Shown here: one piece after another, positions 1-8,436 of the stretch
How the letters are laid out: each line of letters begins with the position of its first letter
How positions within the stretch are numbered: position 1 is the first letter of the stretch
Assembly: GCA_016213785.1 (NCBI GenBank)
Contig: JACQZQ010000089.1
Coordinates: 1-57,843, forward strand
Length of the DNA stretch: 57,843 bases
Origin: Acidobacteriota bacterium
GTDB lineage: Bacteria; Acidobacteriota; Blastocatellia; Chloracidobacteriales; JADJPF01
Direction of reading: 5' to 3'
The notes under the pieces: generated by a model
Told to the model about the DNA's origin: nothing
Database searches by the model: none
The model's input: the letters and a program-made list of their open reading frames with translations, nothing else
Made by a program: the position numbers and the translations under genes

Positions 1-1
1 T

Positions 2-145
2 GTTGAGATGGTTATGCCTGGTGACAATATTGCTCTTGAAGTCACTTTGATTACTCCTATTGCTATGGAGAAAGGCTTACGTTTTGCTATTCGTGAAGGT
101 GGCAGAACTGTTGGTGCTGGTACTATCTCTGAAATTATTGAGTAA
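2..145 (+). CDS. tuf: Elongation factor Tu, C-terminal end (partial)
   Basis: This is the last 47 codons of EF-Tu, cut by the left window edge. The reading frame gives the conserved C-terminal beta-barrel (domain 3) ending: [10 protein letters not shown], then [16 protein letters not shown], and a TAA stop at 143-145. EF-Tu is the GTPase that brings aminoacyl-tRNA to the ribosomal A site. The GTPase domain lies outside the window. The following order rpmG, tRNA-Trp, secE, nusG is the classical arrangement downstream of a tuf gene, which supports the call. Identification from this short tail is secure because the C-terminal motif is nearly invariant in bacteria. Confidence 0.96.
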   Translation, partial: VEMVMPGDNIALEVTLITPIAMEKGLRFAIREGGRTVGAGTISEIIE

Positions 146-183
146 TTTTTTAGTGATGGTTCAAATTTTTAGGTAGGTAGATT

Positions 184-336
184 ATGCCCAGAGACAATAT
201 TATTTTACAATGTAGTGAGTGCAAAAATCGTAACTATGTAACGACAAAAAATAAAAAGAAAACAACAGGTCGTTTAGAGTTTTCTAAATTCTGTCGTTTT
301 TGTCGTAAACATAAGCCACATAAAGAGACTAAATAG
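184..336 (+). CDS. rpmG: 50S ribosomal protein L33
   Basis: A 50-residue basic protein starting [10 protein letters not shown]. It has the usual L33 length and carries two CxxC pairs (Cys10/Cys13 and Cys37/Cys40), so this is the zinc-binding form of L33. It is a component of the large ribosomal subunit near the E site. The gene lies 38 bp after tuf and 16 bp before tRNA-Trp, as in many bacteria. An AGGTAGG-like stretch upstream of the ATG can serve as ribosome binding site. The identification is firm despite the small size. Confidence 0.96.
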   Translation: MPRDNIILQCSECKNRNYVTTKNKKKTTGRLEFSKFCRFCRKHKPHKETK

Positions 337-352
337 AATTTACTAGGTTTCT

Positions 353-425
353 AGGGGTGTAGCTCAATTGGCAGAGTGGCGGTCTCCAAAACCGTAGGTT
401 GGGGGTTCGATCCCCTCCACCCCTG
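353..425 (+). tRNA. tRNA-Trp (anticodon CCA)
   Basis: A complete cloverleaf is visible. The acceptor stem AGGGGTG (353-359) pairs with CACCCCT (418-424), followed by discriminator G425. The anticodon stem GCGGT/ACCGT (379-383/391-395) encloses loop CTCCAAA with anticodon CCA at 386-388. The T arm contains GGTTCGATCCC. The 3' CCA is not encoded and must be added after transcription. Its place between rpmG and secE is conserved in many bacterial genomes. Confidence 0.97.
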
Positions 426-479
426 CTGTCTAGCTTTATTAAACATTGATTGGTTATAAAACTTAAGAGGTAGTTAATA

Positions 480-722
480 ATGAGCGAAGTGACAGATGTC
501 ACAACCCAAGACCCAACACCGGAAGGTAAGTTGGGACAAGTTAAGCAATTTTATACTGATGTTAATTCAGAACTAAAAAAAGTTACTTGGCCTACTCGTG
601 ATGAAGTCTATGGAACTACTGTAGTAGTAATAATAGCTGTGTTTTTCTTTGGGGCTTTTTTATGGGTGTCAGACCATATAATAGGGTTGGTTTTTAAGTT
701 TTTAACAGATCTTCTTAAGTAA
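480..722 (+). CDS. secE: Preprotein translocase subunit SecE
   Basis: SecE stabilises SecY in the protein-export channel of the inner membrane. The 80-residue product has the short single-spanning form: an amphipathic segment with the family signature ELKKVTWPTRDEV (about residues 31-43), followed by one hydrophobic membrane helix near the C-terminus (about residues 46-66). Its position directly before nusG is the standard arrangement. The ATG at 480 has a purine-rich AAGAGG upstream. Confidence 0.95.
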   Translation: MSEVTDVTTQDPTPEGKLGQVKQFYTDVNSELKKVTWPTRDEVYGTTVVVIIAVFFFGAFLWVSDHIIGLVFKFLTDLLK

Positions 723-807
723 GATGAAACCTGCCATTGCTACCCTAAGTTAAGTAAAACATTAAATATTTCTAGATAATATAAAGCAAAATATAGAGTG
801 ATAAGTG

Positions 808-1368
808 ATGCCAAATAAGTGGTTTATTATTCATACATATTCTGGATTTGAAAGGAAAGTAAAAGAAAGCCTCGAAAACCGCGTAAAAGCCTACACAATG
901 GAAAATGAAATCCTTCAAGTTTTAGTTCCTGAAGAAACTGTGGTAGAAATGCGTGGTAATAAACGCGTAGAAACAAAGAGACTTATTTTTCCAGGTTATG
1001 TTTTAGTAGAAATTGATTGTGATGAAAAAGGCGAAATGTCAGATAAGGCTTGGCATACCGTCAAAAGCACTCCTAAAGTCACTAGTTTTGTTGGCGGCCA
1101 AAAACCTACCCCTCTTACCGAACAAGAAGTTGACCAAATTGTGCATCATGTAACTGAGGCAGCAGAAAAACCAAAACCAAAGTTTACTTTTGGTTCTGGC
1201 GAAACAGTACGTATTATAGATGGGCCATTTACTAGCTTTACAGGGGTAGTCGAAGAGGTAAATGCAGATAAAAATACCTTAAAAGTTATGGTTACTATAT
1301 TTGGGCGTGCAACACCAGTAGAATTAGACTTTTTGCAGGTGGAAAAACATACATTTACTGAAGAATAA
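808..1368 (+). CDS. nusG: Transcription termination/antitermination protein NusG
   Basis: NusG binds RNA polymerase through its N-terminal NGN domain and uses the C-terminal KOW domain to contact Rho or ribosomal S10. The start [15 protein letters not shown] and the internal FPGYVLVE are hallmarks of the NGN domain. The C-terminal third has the KOW signature [20 protein letters not shown]. The product is 186 residues from ATG 808. A GTG at 805 directly before it would add one Met, and the two starts cannot be separated by eye. It lies between secE and rplK as usual. Confidence 0.96.
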   Translation: MPNKWFIIHTYSGFERKVKESLENRVKAYTMENEILQVLVPEETVVEMRGNKRVETKRLIFPGYVLVEIDCDEKGEMSDKAWHTVKSTPKVTSFVGGQKPTPLTEQEVDQIVHHVTEAAEKPKPKFTFGSGETVRIIDGPFTSFTGVVEEVNADKNTLKVMVTIFGRATPVELDFLQVEKHTFTEE

Positions 1369-1433
1369 ATAAGTAGATTTTTTATTGGGGTTTGTTACTT
1401 AGACCTCAACAAACAATAAAGGCTAATAAAATT

Positions 1434-1859
1434 ATGAAAAAAATTACTGCCTATGTAAAATTGCAAGTGCCAGCAGGTAAAGCTAACCCAGCTCCTCCAA
1501 TTGGGCCTGCTTTAGGTCAACACGGTGTCAATATTATGGAGTTTTGCAAGCAGTTTAATGCTAAAACTGCTCAAATGGGCGATGGATTAAATATTCCTGT
1601 GGTTATTACAATTTATTCTGATCGTTCATTTACTTTTATAACAAAAACACCTCCAGCTGCTGATTTAATCAAGAAAACTCTTGGTTTAGCAAAAGGTTCT
1701 GCAAAACCCAACCGAGATAAGGTTGGTAAAATAACTCGTAAACAAATTAAGGAAATAGCTGAGGCTAAATTACCTGATCTTAATTGTACTGATATTAATT
1801 CTGCTATGCGCACAATAGAAGGTTCAGCAAAAAGCCTTGGTTTAGATATTATAGACTAG
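1434..1859 (+). CDS. rplK: 50S ribosomal protein L11
   Basis: L11 binds 23S rRNA in the GTPase-associated centre. From ATG 1434 the product is 141 residues, the family length, with [19 protein letters not shown] at the start followed by the [19 protein letters not shown] signature. An in-frame TTG at 1392 would add 14 residues unlike any L11 N-terminus, so the later ATG is preferred; an AAAGG motif lies about 12 bases upstream of it. The protein probably folds into the usual N-terminal domain plus RNA-binding C-terminal domain. Confidence 0.96.
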   Translation: MKKITAYVKLQVPAGKANPAPPIGPALGQHGVNIMEFCKQFNAKTAQMGDGLNIPVVITIYSDRSFTFITKTPPAADLIKKTLGLAKGSAKPNRDKVGKITRKQIKEIAEAKLPDLNCTDINSAMRTIEGSAKSLGLDIID

Positions 1860-1861
1860 TA

Positions 1862-1916
1862 ATGGGCAGTGCCCATGAATATCTGTGAGGGAGGCGCTCT
1901 AGCCGTTTTACCTCAC
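1862..1916 (+). promoter_or_regulatory. Structured leader in front of rplA
   Basis: The 69-base rplK-rplA gap contains two inverted repeats. ATGGGCA (1862-1868) faces TGCCCAT (1870-1876). GTGAGG (1885-1890) pairs with CCTCAC (1911-1916) around an inner GGC/GCC pair (1893-1895/1902-1904). The second helix ends just before the Shine-Dalgarno TGAGGA (1917-1922). In Escherichia coli the L11-L1 message is repressed by L1 binding to a leader. Whether this structure does the same here is inference. Confidence 0.45.
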
Positions 1917-1928
1917 TGAGGAAATAAA

Positions 1929-2618
1929 ATGCCGAAAGTCGGAAAGAAATATAAACAAGCTCTTTCTCAAATAGATCAACAAAAGGCATATACACTAAAT
2001 GATGGACTTGTACTGGCAAAGAAAATCGCTTTTGCAAAATTTGATGAAACTATGGAAGTAACTATGGTTTTAGGAGTTGATCCTCGTAAAGCTGATCAAA
2101 TGGTTCGAGGTACTGTAGTTTTACCAAATGGTTTAGGTAAGTCCAAAAAAGTTTGTGTAATTGCTAGTGGTGATAAGCAAAAAGAAGCGCGTGAGGCTGG
2201 TGCAGATGAAGTTGGTGGTGAAGAAATGGTAGCGCGTATCAAAGAAGGATGGCTAGATTTTGATGCTGTTATTGCTACACCAGATATGATGAAGGTTGTT
2301 GGTACTCTAGGTAAAATCTTAGGCCCAAGAGGTTTAATGCCAAACCCTAAAACAGGTACGGTTACTTTTGATGTAGTTAAAGCTATTACTGAAACAAAGG
2401 CTGGTAAAGTAGAATTTCGTGTTGATAAAACAGGCGTAATTCATGCTCCGGTAGGTAAGGTTTCTTTTAGTGAAACTAAAATTTTTGAAAATGCAAAAGT
2501 TTTAGTTGATGCAGTACTAAAGGCTAAACCTCAAACCAGTAAAGGCCGCTATGTTAAAGGTGTTTATGTTGGCTCAACAATGGGGCCTGGCATAAAAATC
2601 GACACCACTGGACTGTAA
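1929..2618 (+). CDS. rplA: 50S ribosomal protein L1
   Basis: L1 forms the mobile stalk that helps release deacylated tRNA, and often represses its own operon. The 229-residue product has typical family length. It shows the L1 signatures [20 protein letters not shown] in the first domain and [14 protein letters not shown] in the second. The C-terminal GPGIKIDT is also typical. The Shine-Dalgarno GAGGA sits about 7 bases before the ATG, at the base of the structured leader. The gap to rplJ is only 22 bp. Confidence 0.97.
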   Translation: MPKVGKKYKQALSQIDQQKAYTLNDGLVLAKKIAFAKFDETMEVTMVLGVDPRKADQMVRGTVVLPNGLGKSKKVCVIASGDKQKEAREAGADEVGGEEMVARIKEGWLDFDAVIATPDMMKVVGTLGKILGPRGLMPNPKTGTVTFDVVKAITETKAGKVEFRVDKTGVIHAPVGKVSFSETKIFENAKVLVDAVLKAKPQTSKGRYVKGVYVGSTMGPGIKIDTTGL

Positions 2619-2640
2619 TTAGCAAAATTAGGAGATACTT

Positions 2641-3162
2641 ATGGATAAAAAAGGTAAACAAAAAGAATTAGACTCATTAAAAGCTGATTTTAAGAAATCT
2701 GATCATGCTTTTCTTGTGAATTTTCAAGGCTTAAATGTTGCTAATGATACGGTCTTACGCAGCGAAATGCGAAAAAATAACGTTAAATATAAAGTTGTCA
2801 AAAATACCTTAGCTCAAAAAGCTGCTGATGGAACACCTTTACAAGCCTTAAATAAAGATTTTGTAGGTCCAACCGCAGTTGCCATTTTTGATGACCCAGT
2901 AACACTGGCAAAGCTTGTTTCAAAGTTTGCTAAAGACTACGCTCAATTTAAATTTAAGTCTGGCATTGTAGAAGGTCGTGTTATTAGTGCAACAGATTTA
3001 GAAGCATTAGTAAATATGCCTTCCAAAGAACAACTGCTTTCCAAGATTATGTTTTTAATTAATTCTGGAGCACAACGACTTGCTACAGCAACCTCTGGTG
3101 TTGCTCGCAACTTGACTGTTGTTATGGGCCAGATTAGCGATCAAAAAAAGGAATCTGAATAA
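2641..3162 (+). CDS. rplJ: 50S ribosomal protein L10
   Basis: L10 anchors L7/L12 dimers on the ribosome. The 173-residue product matches the family in length. Its N-terminal RNA-binding domain includes FLVNFQGLNVANDTVLRSEM and KVVKNTLAQKA. The C-terminal helix that binds L7/L12 ends RNLTVVMGQISDQKKE. An AGGAGA ribosome binding site lies 8 bases before ATG. The 22-bp gap after rplA leaves no room for the long L10-binding leader known in Escherichia coli. Confidence 0.96.
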   Translation: MDKKGKQKELDSLKADFKKSDHAFLVNFQGLNVANDTVLRSEMRKNNVKYKVVKNTLAQKAADGTPLQALNKDFVGPTAVAIFDDPVTLAKLVSKFAKDYAQFKFKSGIVEGRVISATDLEALVNMPSKEQLLSKIMFLINSGAQRLATATSGVARNLTVVMGQISDQKKESE

Positions 3163-3178
3163 ATTAATTTAAATATGT

Positions 3179-3210
3179 CCGGGGCTTAAAAAGATAGCTG
3201 TCCGGTTTTT
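3179..3210 (+). terminator. Possible attenuator between rplJ and rplL
   Basis: CCGGGGCT (3179-3186) can pair with AGCTGTCCGG (3196-3205), leaving one bulge and a G-U pair, around an A-rich loop. Five T residues follow directly (3206-3210). This looks like a weak intrinsic terminator just before the rplL ribosome binding site AAGGAGG (3211-3217). The stem is short, so partial read-through or a purely structural role is equally possible. Confidence 0.4.
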
Positions 3211-3228
3211 AAGGAGGATTTTTTACTC

Positions 3229-3618
3229 ATGTCAGAGAAATTACAAGGCATTTTAGATCAAGTTAAAGGTTTAACCCTTTTAGAGGCTGCTCAATTAGTC
3301 AAAATGATGGAAGAAGCTTTTGGTGTATCAGCTGCTGCCGCTCAAGTTGCTGTTGCTCCTAGTGGTGGTGCTGTTGCTCCTGTTGCTGAAGCTGTAGAGC
3401 CAACAGAATTTAATGTTATTTTAGCCAATGTTGGTGCAAACAAGATTAATGTAATTAAAGTTGTTCGTGAAATTACTTCTTTAGGTCTTAAAGAAGCAAA
3501 AGATTTAGTAGAAGCTGCTCCAAAAGCTGTTAAAGAAGCTGTCTCTAAAGATGAAGCAGAAAACATTAAAAAGAAACTTGCTGAAGCTGGTGCAACAGTT
3601 GAAGTTAAGGGTGTCTAG
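3229..3618 (+). CDS. rplL: 50S ribosomal protein L7/L12
   Basis: L7/L12 is the multi-copy stalk protein that recruits translation GTPases. The 129-residue product has the N-terminal dimerisation domain ([21 protein letters not shown]), an Ala/Val-rich hinge (about residues 38-57), and the C-terminal domain with [20 protein letters not shown] and the ending GATVEVKGV. It has a strong AAGGAGG site 11 bases upstream, fitting the higher output needed relative to L10. Confidence 0.97.
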   Translation: MSEKLQGILDQVKGLTLLEAAQLVKMMEEAFGVSAAAAQVAVAPSGGAVAPVAEAVEPTEFNVILANVGANKINVIKVVREITSLGLKEAKDLVEAAPKAVKEAVSKDEAENIKKKLAEAGATVEVKGV

Positions 3619-3726
3619 TTGTCTCAGTTAAAGTTAGTTTAGTTAGTAAGTAAATCTTATTAACCAAGGTTTCTAAATTTTTCTAAATAAATTAAAAACT
3701 GCTACGTAGACAAATTTTGTATACCA

Positions 3727-3755
3727 TTTACAAAGTTCGGGTAAAACATTATTTA
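3727..3755 (+). promoter_or_regulatory. Candidate promoter upstream of rpoB
   Basis: TTTACA (3727-3732) and TATTTA (3750-3755) are separated by exactly 17 bases. This fits a moderate sigma70 promoter. Transcription would begin near 3762, which would place the 46-base hairpin at the extreme 5' end of an rpoBC message. Such motifs arise easily by chance in AT-rich DNA. Confidence 0.35.
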
Positions 3756-3760
3756 GAATC

Positions 3761-3806
3761 GCGAAGGGCATAGTTAAAGCCTAAAGGCTTTAGTTGTATC
3801 CTTCGC
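3761..3806 (+). other. Long hairpin in the rplL-rpoB spacer
   Basis: GCGAAGG (3761-3767) pairs with CCTTCGC (3800-3806), and pairing continues inward through G-U pairs and one C-A mismatch to AAAGCC (3776-3781)/GGCTTT (3786-3791) around a TAAA loop. The result is a roughly 21-bp almost continuous stem. No T-run follows, so it is not a simple intrinsic terminator. A processing site or 5' stabiliser of the rpoBC message is a reasonable inference. Confidence 0.7.
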
Positions 3807-4009
3807 ATTCGTGTCTAAAAGCAGTGAACTACTAGTAATTTAACGTATGTTTTAAGCTTAAAACTTAAAATTTACAAAAATAAGCTACACATATCTTCTC
3901 GCATCTCAGACCAAGCTGCATGAAACACTCGAAGAGTCAAACTAAAGAAATTTGGCAATAGCCTTTTGAGATACGTTTGGACAGATAATGCCACACGAAA
4001 GGAAAGAAT

Positions 4010-7000
4010 ATGTCATCTCAACCAAAAGTAAATAATGGTAGTGGCGTGATAAAACGTTCCCGACACGATTTTTCTAAAATTAATACTACTGTACGTATTC
4101 CAAATTTAATTGAAATCCAACGCGAGTCTTATAATAGATTCTTACAAATGGACTTACTGCCTGAGGAAAGAGAAAATGGGGGTCTTCAAGCAGTATTTCG
4201 ATCCGTTTTTCCTATAAGTGATTTTCGTGATACTTCACAACTAGATTTTGTTGATTATTCCATTGGTGAATGGAAATGTAAGTGTGGTCGTCAAGATGGT
4301 CTTTATCACTTACGCTCTAATTGCCGAAGTTGCGGTTCTACTATTAGAGTTAATCCACTCTCCTCTGATGATGTACTTTGTCGTAGTTGTGGCAATTTTA
4401 ATAAAAATGTAATTAAGCTTTGTGATAATTGTGGTGAACCTGTAGGGCTTAAGCATAAATACGATGTTCAAGAATGCCAAGAAAGAGGTATGACCTATGC
4501 TGTCCCTCTAAAAGTAAAAATTCGTCTTACTGTTTGGGATAAAGACGAGTCAAGTGGTTATAAATCTATTCGTGATATTAAAGAAGAGGAAGTTTATTTT
4601 GGCGATATCCCATTAATGACAGACAATGGTACTTTTATTATTAATGGTACTGAAAGAGTTATTGTTAGCCAATTACATCGTAGCCCAGGTGTATTTTTTG
4701 AAAAATCCCCAGCATTTTTAGCAAAAATTATTCCTTATAGAGGCTCTTGGGTAGAATTTGAGTATGATGCTAAAAATCTACTCTATGTCCGTATTGACCG
4801 TAAGCGTAAGTTTTTAGCAACTATTTTTCTACGTGCATTAGGGCTAATCCAAAACTTAAACATAGATATTTCTAAATGGAGAAAAGACGGTGCATCAATT
4901 AATGAGCTTGAAGAATTAATAAAATTCTGTAGTTATGCAGATGGAGATATCTTAAGAATTTTCTATGAAACTAATAAGATTTATATCCAAGAAGGAAGAT
5001 TAATGTTGGCTGTTTCTCCTGCTATTTTGGATATGAAAGTATCTAGTGCTGTAGTCGATCCTAAAACAGGGGAAACTCTAATAAAAGCTGGTAGAAAAAT
5101 CTCTGCTATTGCTTACGAAAATCTACAAAGAGCAAATGTTAGTCAAATACCAGTAGATATTTTAGACCTAGAAGGAGCTTTTGTTGTTGATGACATTATT
5201 AATAACGAGACAGGTGAGTTTATTGTAGAGAGCAATCAAGAGTTAAATGCTCGTGATTGTGCAAGAATTATTGAAGCTAGTGTAAGTGAGTTTGAGATAT
5301 TTTTCCCTGAAAGAGATGAAGTTGGTGCGGTAATTAGCCAAACACTTAAGAAAGATACGATTAAGATGCCTAGGGATGCTCTACTTGAGATTTACCGTAA
5401 AATGCGCCCAGGAGACCCTCCAACTATTTCTACTGCTTGGACTCTCTTTTATGGCATGTTTTTTGATGAAAGAAAGTTTGATTTTTCTCGTGTAGGCCGT
5501 CTAAAGTTCAACATAAAAATGAGTTATGAACAATATGACAACCTAGATGAACAAATCCTTACGCCAAAAGACTTTTTTGATGTAATTAGGTATGTATTAA
5601 AACTTAAGCGCAATATTGGCGATGCAGATGATATTGATCATTTAGGTAATCGTCGGGTTCGTGCGGTTGGTGAGCTTTTAGAAAATCAGTTTCGTGTTGG
5701 TCTAGTGCGTATGGAGAGGGCAATTAAAGAAAAAATGTCTATCCATCAAGAAATGCAAACTGCTATGCCAAGAGATTTGATTAATGCTAAACCAGTTACA
5801 GCCGCAGTAAGAGAGTTTTTTGGTTCTAGCCAACTTTCACAGTTTATGGATCAGACAAATCCGCTTTCTGAAATTACCCATAAACGCCGTCTATCAGCCC
5901 TTGGGCCTGGTGGACTTTCCCGGGAACGTGCGGGGTTTGAAGTGCGTGACGTACACCCTACTCACTATGGTCGAATTTGCCCTATAGAAACCCCTGAAGG
6001 GCCAAATATTGGCTTAATTTCTTCATTATCTTGTTATGCACGTATTAATCAGTTTGGTTTTATTGAGTCTCCTTATCGTAAAGTAGAAAGTGGTCAAGTT
6101 ATTGATTATGTAAGGATTACAAATAGCGGCAACACAGAATTCCGTATAGGCGACCATGTTCCAAAAAGAGATGTAGAGGAGATAAACAGTAAGTTAGTTG
6201 AAACTTCAGCCAAATTAGCTGAATCTGAAACCTATCCATTTTATTTATCTGCTTGGGAAGAAGATAAACATACTATTGGGCAAGCAAATATTGAGCTAAA
6301 TGAGAGTATGAAAATAGTCTCTGAACGTGTTGCTGCTCGTAAAGCAGGCGATTTTATCCTCTCTCATCGTGATGAAATTGACTATATTGACGTTTCTCCA
6401 AAACAATTAGTATCTGTTGCAGCTTCGCTTATTCCATTTTTGGAAAATGATGATGCAAACCGTGCTTTAATGGGTTCAAACATGCAACGTCAAGCTGTTC
6501 CATTACTACGTGCCGAAGCACCTTTTGTTGGTACAGGTATGGAAAAAGTAACTGCTCAAGATAGCGGTGCTGTTGTAGTAGCAAGACGTGATGGGGTTGT
6601 TGATAGTGTTGACTCAGAAAGAATCATTATTAGAGTTGATCATCAACAAGATGGCAGTTTGTCACGTGAAGTTACTGCTGATATTTATCAATTAGTTAAG
6701 TTTAAGCGTTCAAACCAAAATACTTGTATTAATCAAAAACCAATAGTTGCAGTTGGTCAAAGAGTAAGTAAAGGTGATGTAATTGCTGATGGGCCTTGTA
6801 CAGACCGAGGCGAGCTAGCCTTGGGACGTAATGTATTAGTCTCCTTTATGCCTTGGAGAGGTTATAACTTTGAAGATGCTATTTTAGTATCAGAAAAGTT
6901 AGTTAGAGAAGATTCTTATACTTCTATTCATATTGAAGAACTAGAGATAGAAGCACGTGATACTAAACTTGGGCCAGAAGAAATAACTAGAGATATCCCT

Positions 7001-8377
7001 AATGTCTCTGAAAGTATGCTTAGAGATTTAGATGATTCTGGAATTATTAGAATAGGTGCTCAAGTTAAACCAGGCTCAATACTTGTAGGAAAAGTTACTC
7101 CTAAAGGTGAAACCCAGCTTACAGCAGAAGAAAAACTTCTTCGTGCAATCTTTGGTGAAAAAGCAGGAGATGTTCGTGATGCTAGTCTAACCTGCCCACC
7201 AGGAATTGATGGCACAATAGTAGATGTTAAAGTCTTTACCCGTAAGGGTGCGGAAAAAGATAAACGTAGTATGATGATAGAGCATAGCGAAGAAGCTAAA
7301 CTACGTAAAAATCTTAATGATGAAACACGTATCTTGCATGAAGAAAGAAATAAACGCATCTATGAAGTTTTAGAAGGGCAAAAATTAGCTAAAGACCTTG
7401 TTTACAATAAAAAAGTTTTACTAGAAAAAGGAACTCTTTTAACCAAAGAGGTCTTAGAAGAGATAGAAAAAGGCGCTTTAAGTAAAGTAGAAATCCAAAA
7501 CCCCAAAGTTGATGCAGCTAAAGAAGTTCAAGAACTAGAAGAAAGAACTAAACGCCAAATCGAGATCTTAGAAGAACTTTATAAAGATAAAATTGACAAG
7601 ATTAAAAGAGGAGATGAATTGCCTCCAGGTGTAATAAAGATGGTAAAAGTCTTTATTGCTATGAAGCGTAAACTCTCTGTTGGTGATAAAATGGCAGGTC
7701 GTCACGGTAATAAGGGCGTTATTGCTCAAATTTTACCAGAAGAGGATATGCCATATTTACCAGATGGTACTCCAGTAGAAATAGTTCTTAATCCTTTAGG
7801 TGTACCTTCTCGTATGAACGTAGGGCAAATTCTTGAAACGCACTTAGGATGGGCTGCAAAAGTCTTAGGCTTGCACTTTGCTACACCTGTTTTTGATGGA
7901 GCCAGTGAAGTAGAAATTAAAGAAATGCTTAATCAAGCTGCACTTCCTGAAAGCGGTAAGACTGTGCTCTATGATGGTATGACAGGAGAAGCTTTTGAGC
8001 AAAAAGTAACGGTGGGATACATTTATATGATGAAATTATCTCACTTAGTAGATGATAAGATTCACGCTCGCTCAATTGGGCCATACTCTTTAATTACTCA
8101 GCAACCCCTAGGCGGCAAAGCCCAATTTGGTGGTCAAAGATTTGGAGAAATGGAAGTTTGGGCATTGGAAGCTTATGGTGCTGCTCATATTTTACAAGAA
8201 CTCTTAACTGCAAAATCAGATGACGTAGCAGGCCGCTCTAAAATTTATGAAGCAATTGTAAAAGGTGAATCAGACTTTGATCCAGGTTTACCAGAGTCAT
8301 TTAATGTATTGATTCGAGAATTACAATCGCTTTGTTTAGACGTGGAATTAATTAAAAGAACCATTAGTGAGGAATAA
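4010..8377 (+). CDS. rpoB: DNA-directed RNA polymerase subunit beta
   Basis: This is the beta subunit of RNA polymerase, 1455 residues. Recognisable parts are the N-terminal [37 protein letters not shown], the rifampicin region [20 protein letters not shown] with all usual drug-contact residues wild type, and the C-terminal [17 protein letters not shown]. An odd feature is a cysteine-rich insert at about residues 88-148, between GEW and YDVQEC. It holds Cys90, 92, 105, 108, 124, 127, 138 and 141, spaced like two zinc ribbons; Escherichia coli RpoB joins these segments directly. I believe a similar insert occurs in other Acidobacteriota, from memory only. The ATG has GAAAGGAA upstream. Confidence 0.98.
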   Translation: MSSQPKVNNGSGVIKRSRHDFSKINTTVRIPNLIEIQRESYNRFLQMDLLPEERENGGLQAVFRSVFPISDFRDTSQLDFVDYSIGEWKCKCGRQDGLYHLRSNCRSCGSTIRVNPLSSDDVLCRSCGNFNKNVIKLCDNCGEPVGLKHKYDVQECQERGMTYAVPLKVKIRLTVWDKDESSGYKSIRDIKEEEVYFGDIPLMTDNGTFIINGTERVIVSQLHRSPGVFFEKSPAFLAKIIPYRGSWVEFEYDAKNLLYVRIDRKRKFLATIFLRALGLIQNLNIDISKWRKDGASINELEELIKFCSYADGDILRIFYETNKIYIQEGRLMLAVSPAILDMKVSSAVVDPKTGETLIKAGRKISAIAYENLQRANVSQIPVDILDLEGAFVVDDIINNETGEFIVESNQELNARDCARIIEASVSEFEIFFPERDEVGAVISQTLKKDTIKMPRDALLEIYRKMRPGDPPTISTAWTLFYGMFFDERKFDFSRVGRLKFNIKMSYEQYDNLDEQILTPKDFFDVIRYVLKLKRNIGDADDIDHLGNRRVRAVGELLENQFRVGLVRMERAIKEKMSIHQEMQTAMPRDLINAKPVTAAVREFFGSSQLSQFMDQTNPLSEITHKRRLSALGPGGLSRERAGFEVRDVHPTHYGRICPIETPEGPNIGLISSLSCYARINQFGFIESPYRKVESGQVIDYVRITNSGNTEFRIGDHVPKRDVEEINSKLVETSAKLAESETYPFYLSAWEEDKHTIGQANIELNESMKIVSERVAARKAGDFILSHRDEIDYIDVSPKQLVSVAASLIPFLENDDANRALMGSNMQRQAVPLLRAEAPFVGTGMEKVTAQDSGAVVVARRDGVVDSVDSERIIIRVDHQQDGSLSREVTADIYQLVKFKRSNQNTCINQKPIVAVGQRVSKGDVIADGPCTDRGELALGRNVLVSFMPWRGYNFEDAILVSEKLVREDSYTSIHIEELEIEARDTKLGPEEITRDIPNVSESMLRDLDDSGIIRIGAQVKPGSILVGKVTPKGETQLTAEEKLLRAIFGEKAGDVRDASLTCPPGIDGTIVDVKVFTRKGAEKDKRSMMIEHSEEAKLRKNLNDETRILHEERNKRIYEVLEGQKLAKDLVYNKKVLLEKGTLLTKEVLEEIEKGALSKVEIQNPKVDAAKEVQELEERTKRQIEILEELYKDKIDKIKRGDELPPGVIKMVKVFIAMKRKLSVGDKMAGRHGNKGVIAQILPEEDMPYLPDGTPVEIVLNPLGVPSRMNVGQILETHLGWAAKVLGLHFATPVFDGASEVEIKEMLNQAALPESGKTVLYDGMTGEAFEQKVTVGYIYMMKLSHLVDDKIHARSIGPYSLITQQPLGGKAQFGGQRFGEMEVWALEAYGAAHILQELLTAKSDDVAGRSKIYEAIVKGESDFDPGLPESFNVLIRELQSLCLDVELIKRTISEE

Positions 8378-8378
8378 C

Positions 8379-8422
8379 AGAGAATAAGCCAGAACCTTTA
8401 GGGTTCTGGCCTCTAGTTCTCT
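8379..8422 (+). other. Two-part hairpin between rpoB and rpoC
   Basis: GCCAGAACC (8388-8396) pairs perfectly with GGTTCTGGC (8402-8410) around a five-base loop. Outside it, AGAGAA (8379-8384) pairs with TTCTCT (8417-8422). The structure ends two bases before the rpoC ribosome binding site AGGAGGT (8424-8430). No T-run follows. It probably affects message processing or rpoC translation rather than termination. Confidence 0.65.
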
Positions 8423-8436
8423 CAGGAGGTGTCAAA

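Larger units (their letters stand above)
3619..4009 (+). other. 391-bp rplL-rpoB spacer
   Basis: This is the only gap above 300 bases in the window and I see no gene in it. It holds a possible promoter (3727-3755) followed immediately by a 46-base hairpin (3761-3806), listed separately. Further right, ATCTCA (3903-3908) and TGAGAT (3967-3972) could pair across about 58 bases. The rpoB ribosome binding site GAAAGGAA lies just before 4010. In Escherichia coli the same spacer carries an attenuator and an RNase III site, so a comparable role is plausible. Confidence 0.6.

Noticed and set aside
1392-1433. Extended L11 N-terminus from a TTG start
   Set aside because: Fourteen extra residues have no match to L11, whose usual start is MKKITAYVK at 1434.
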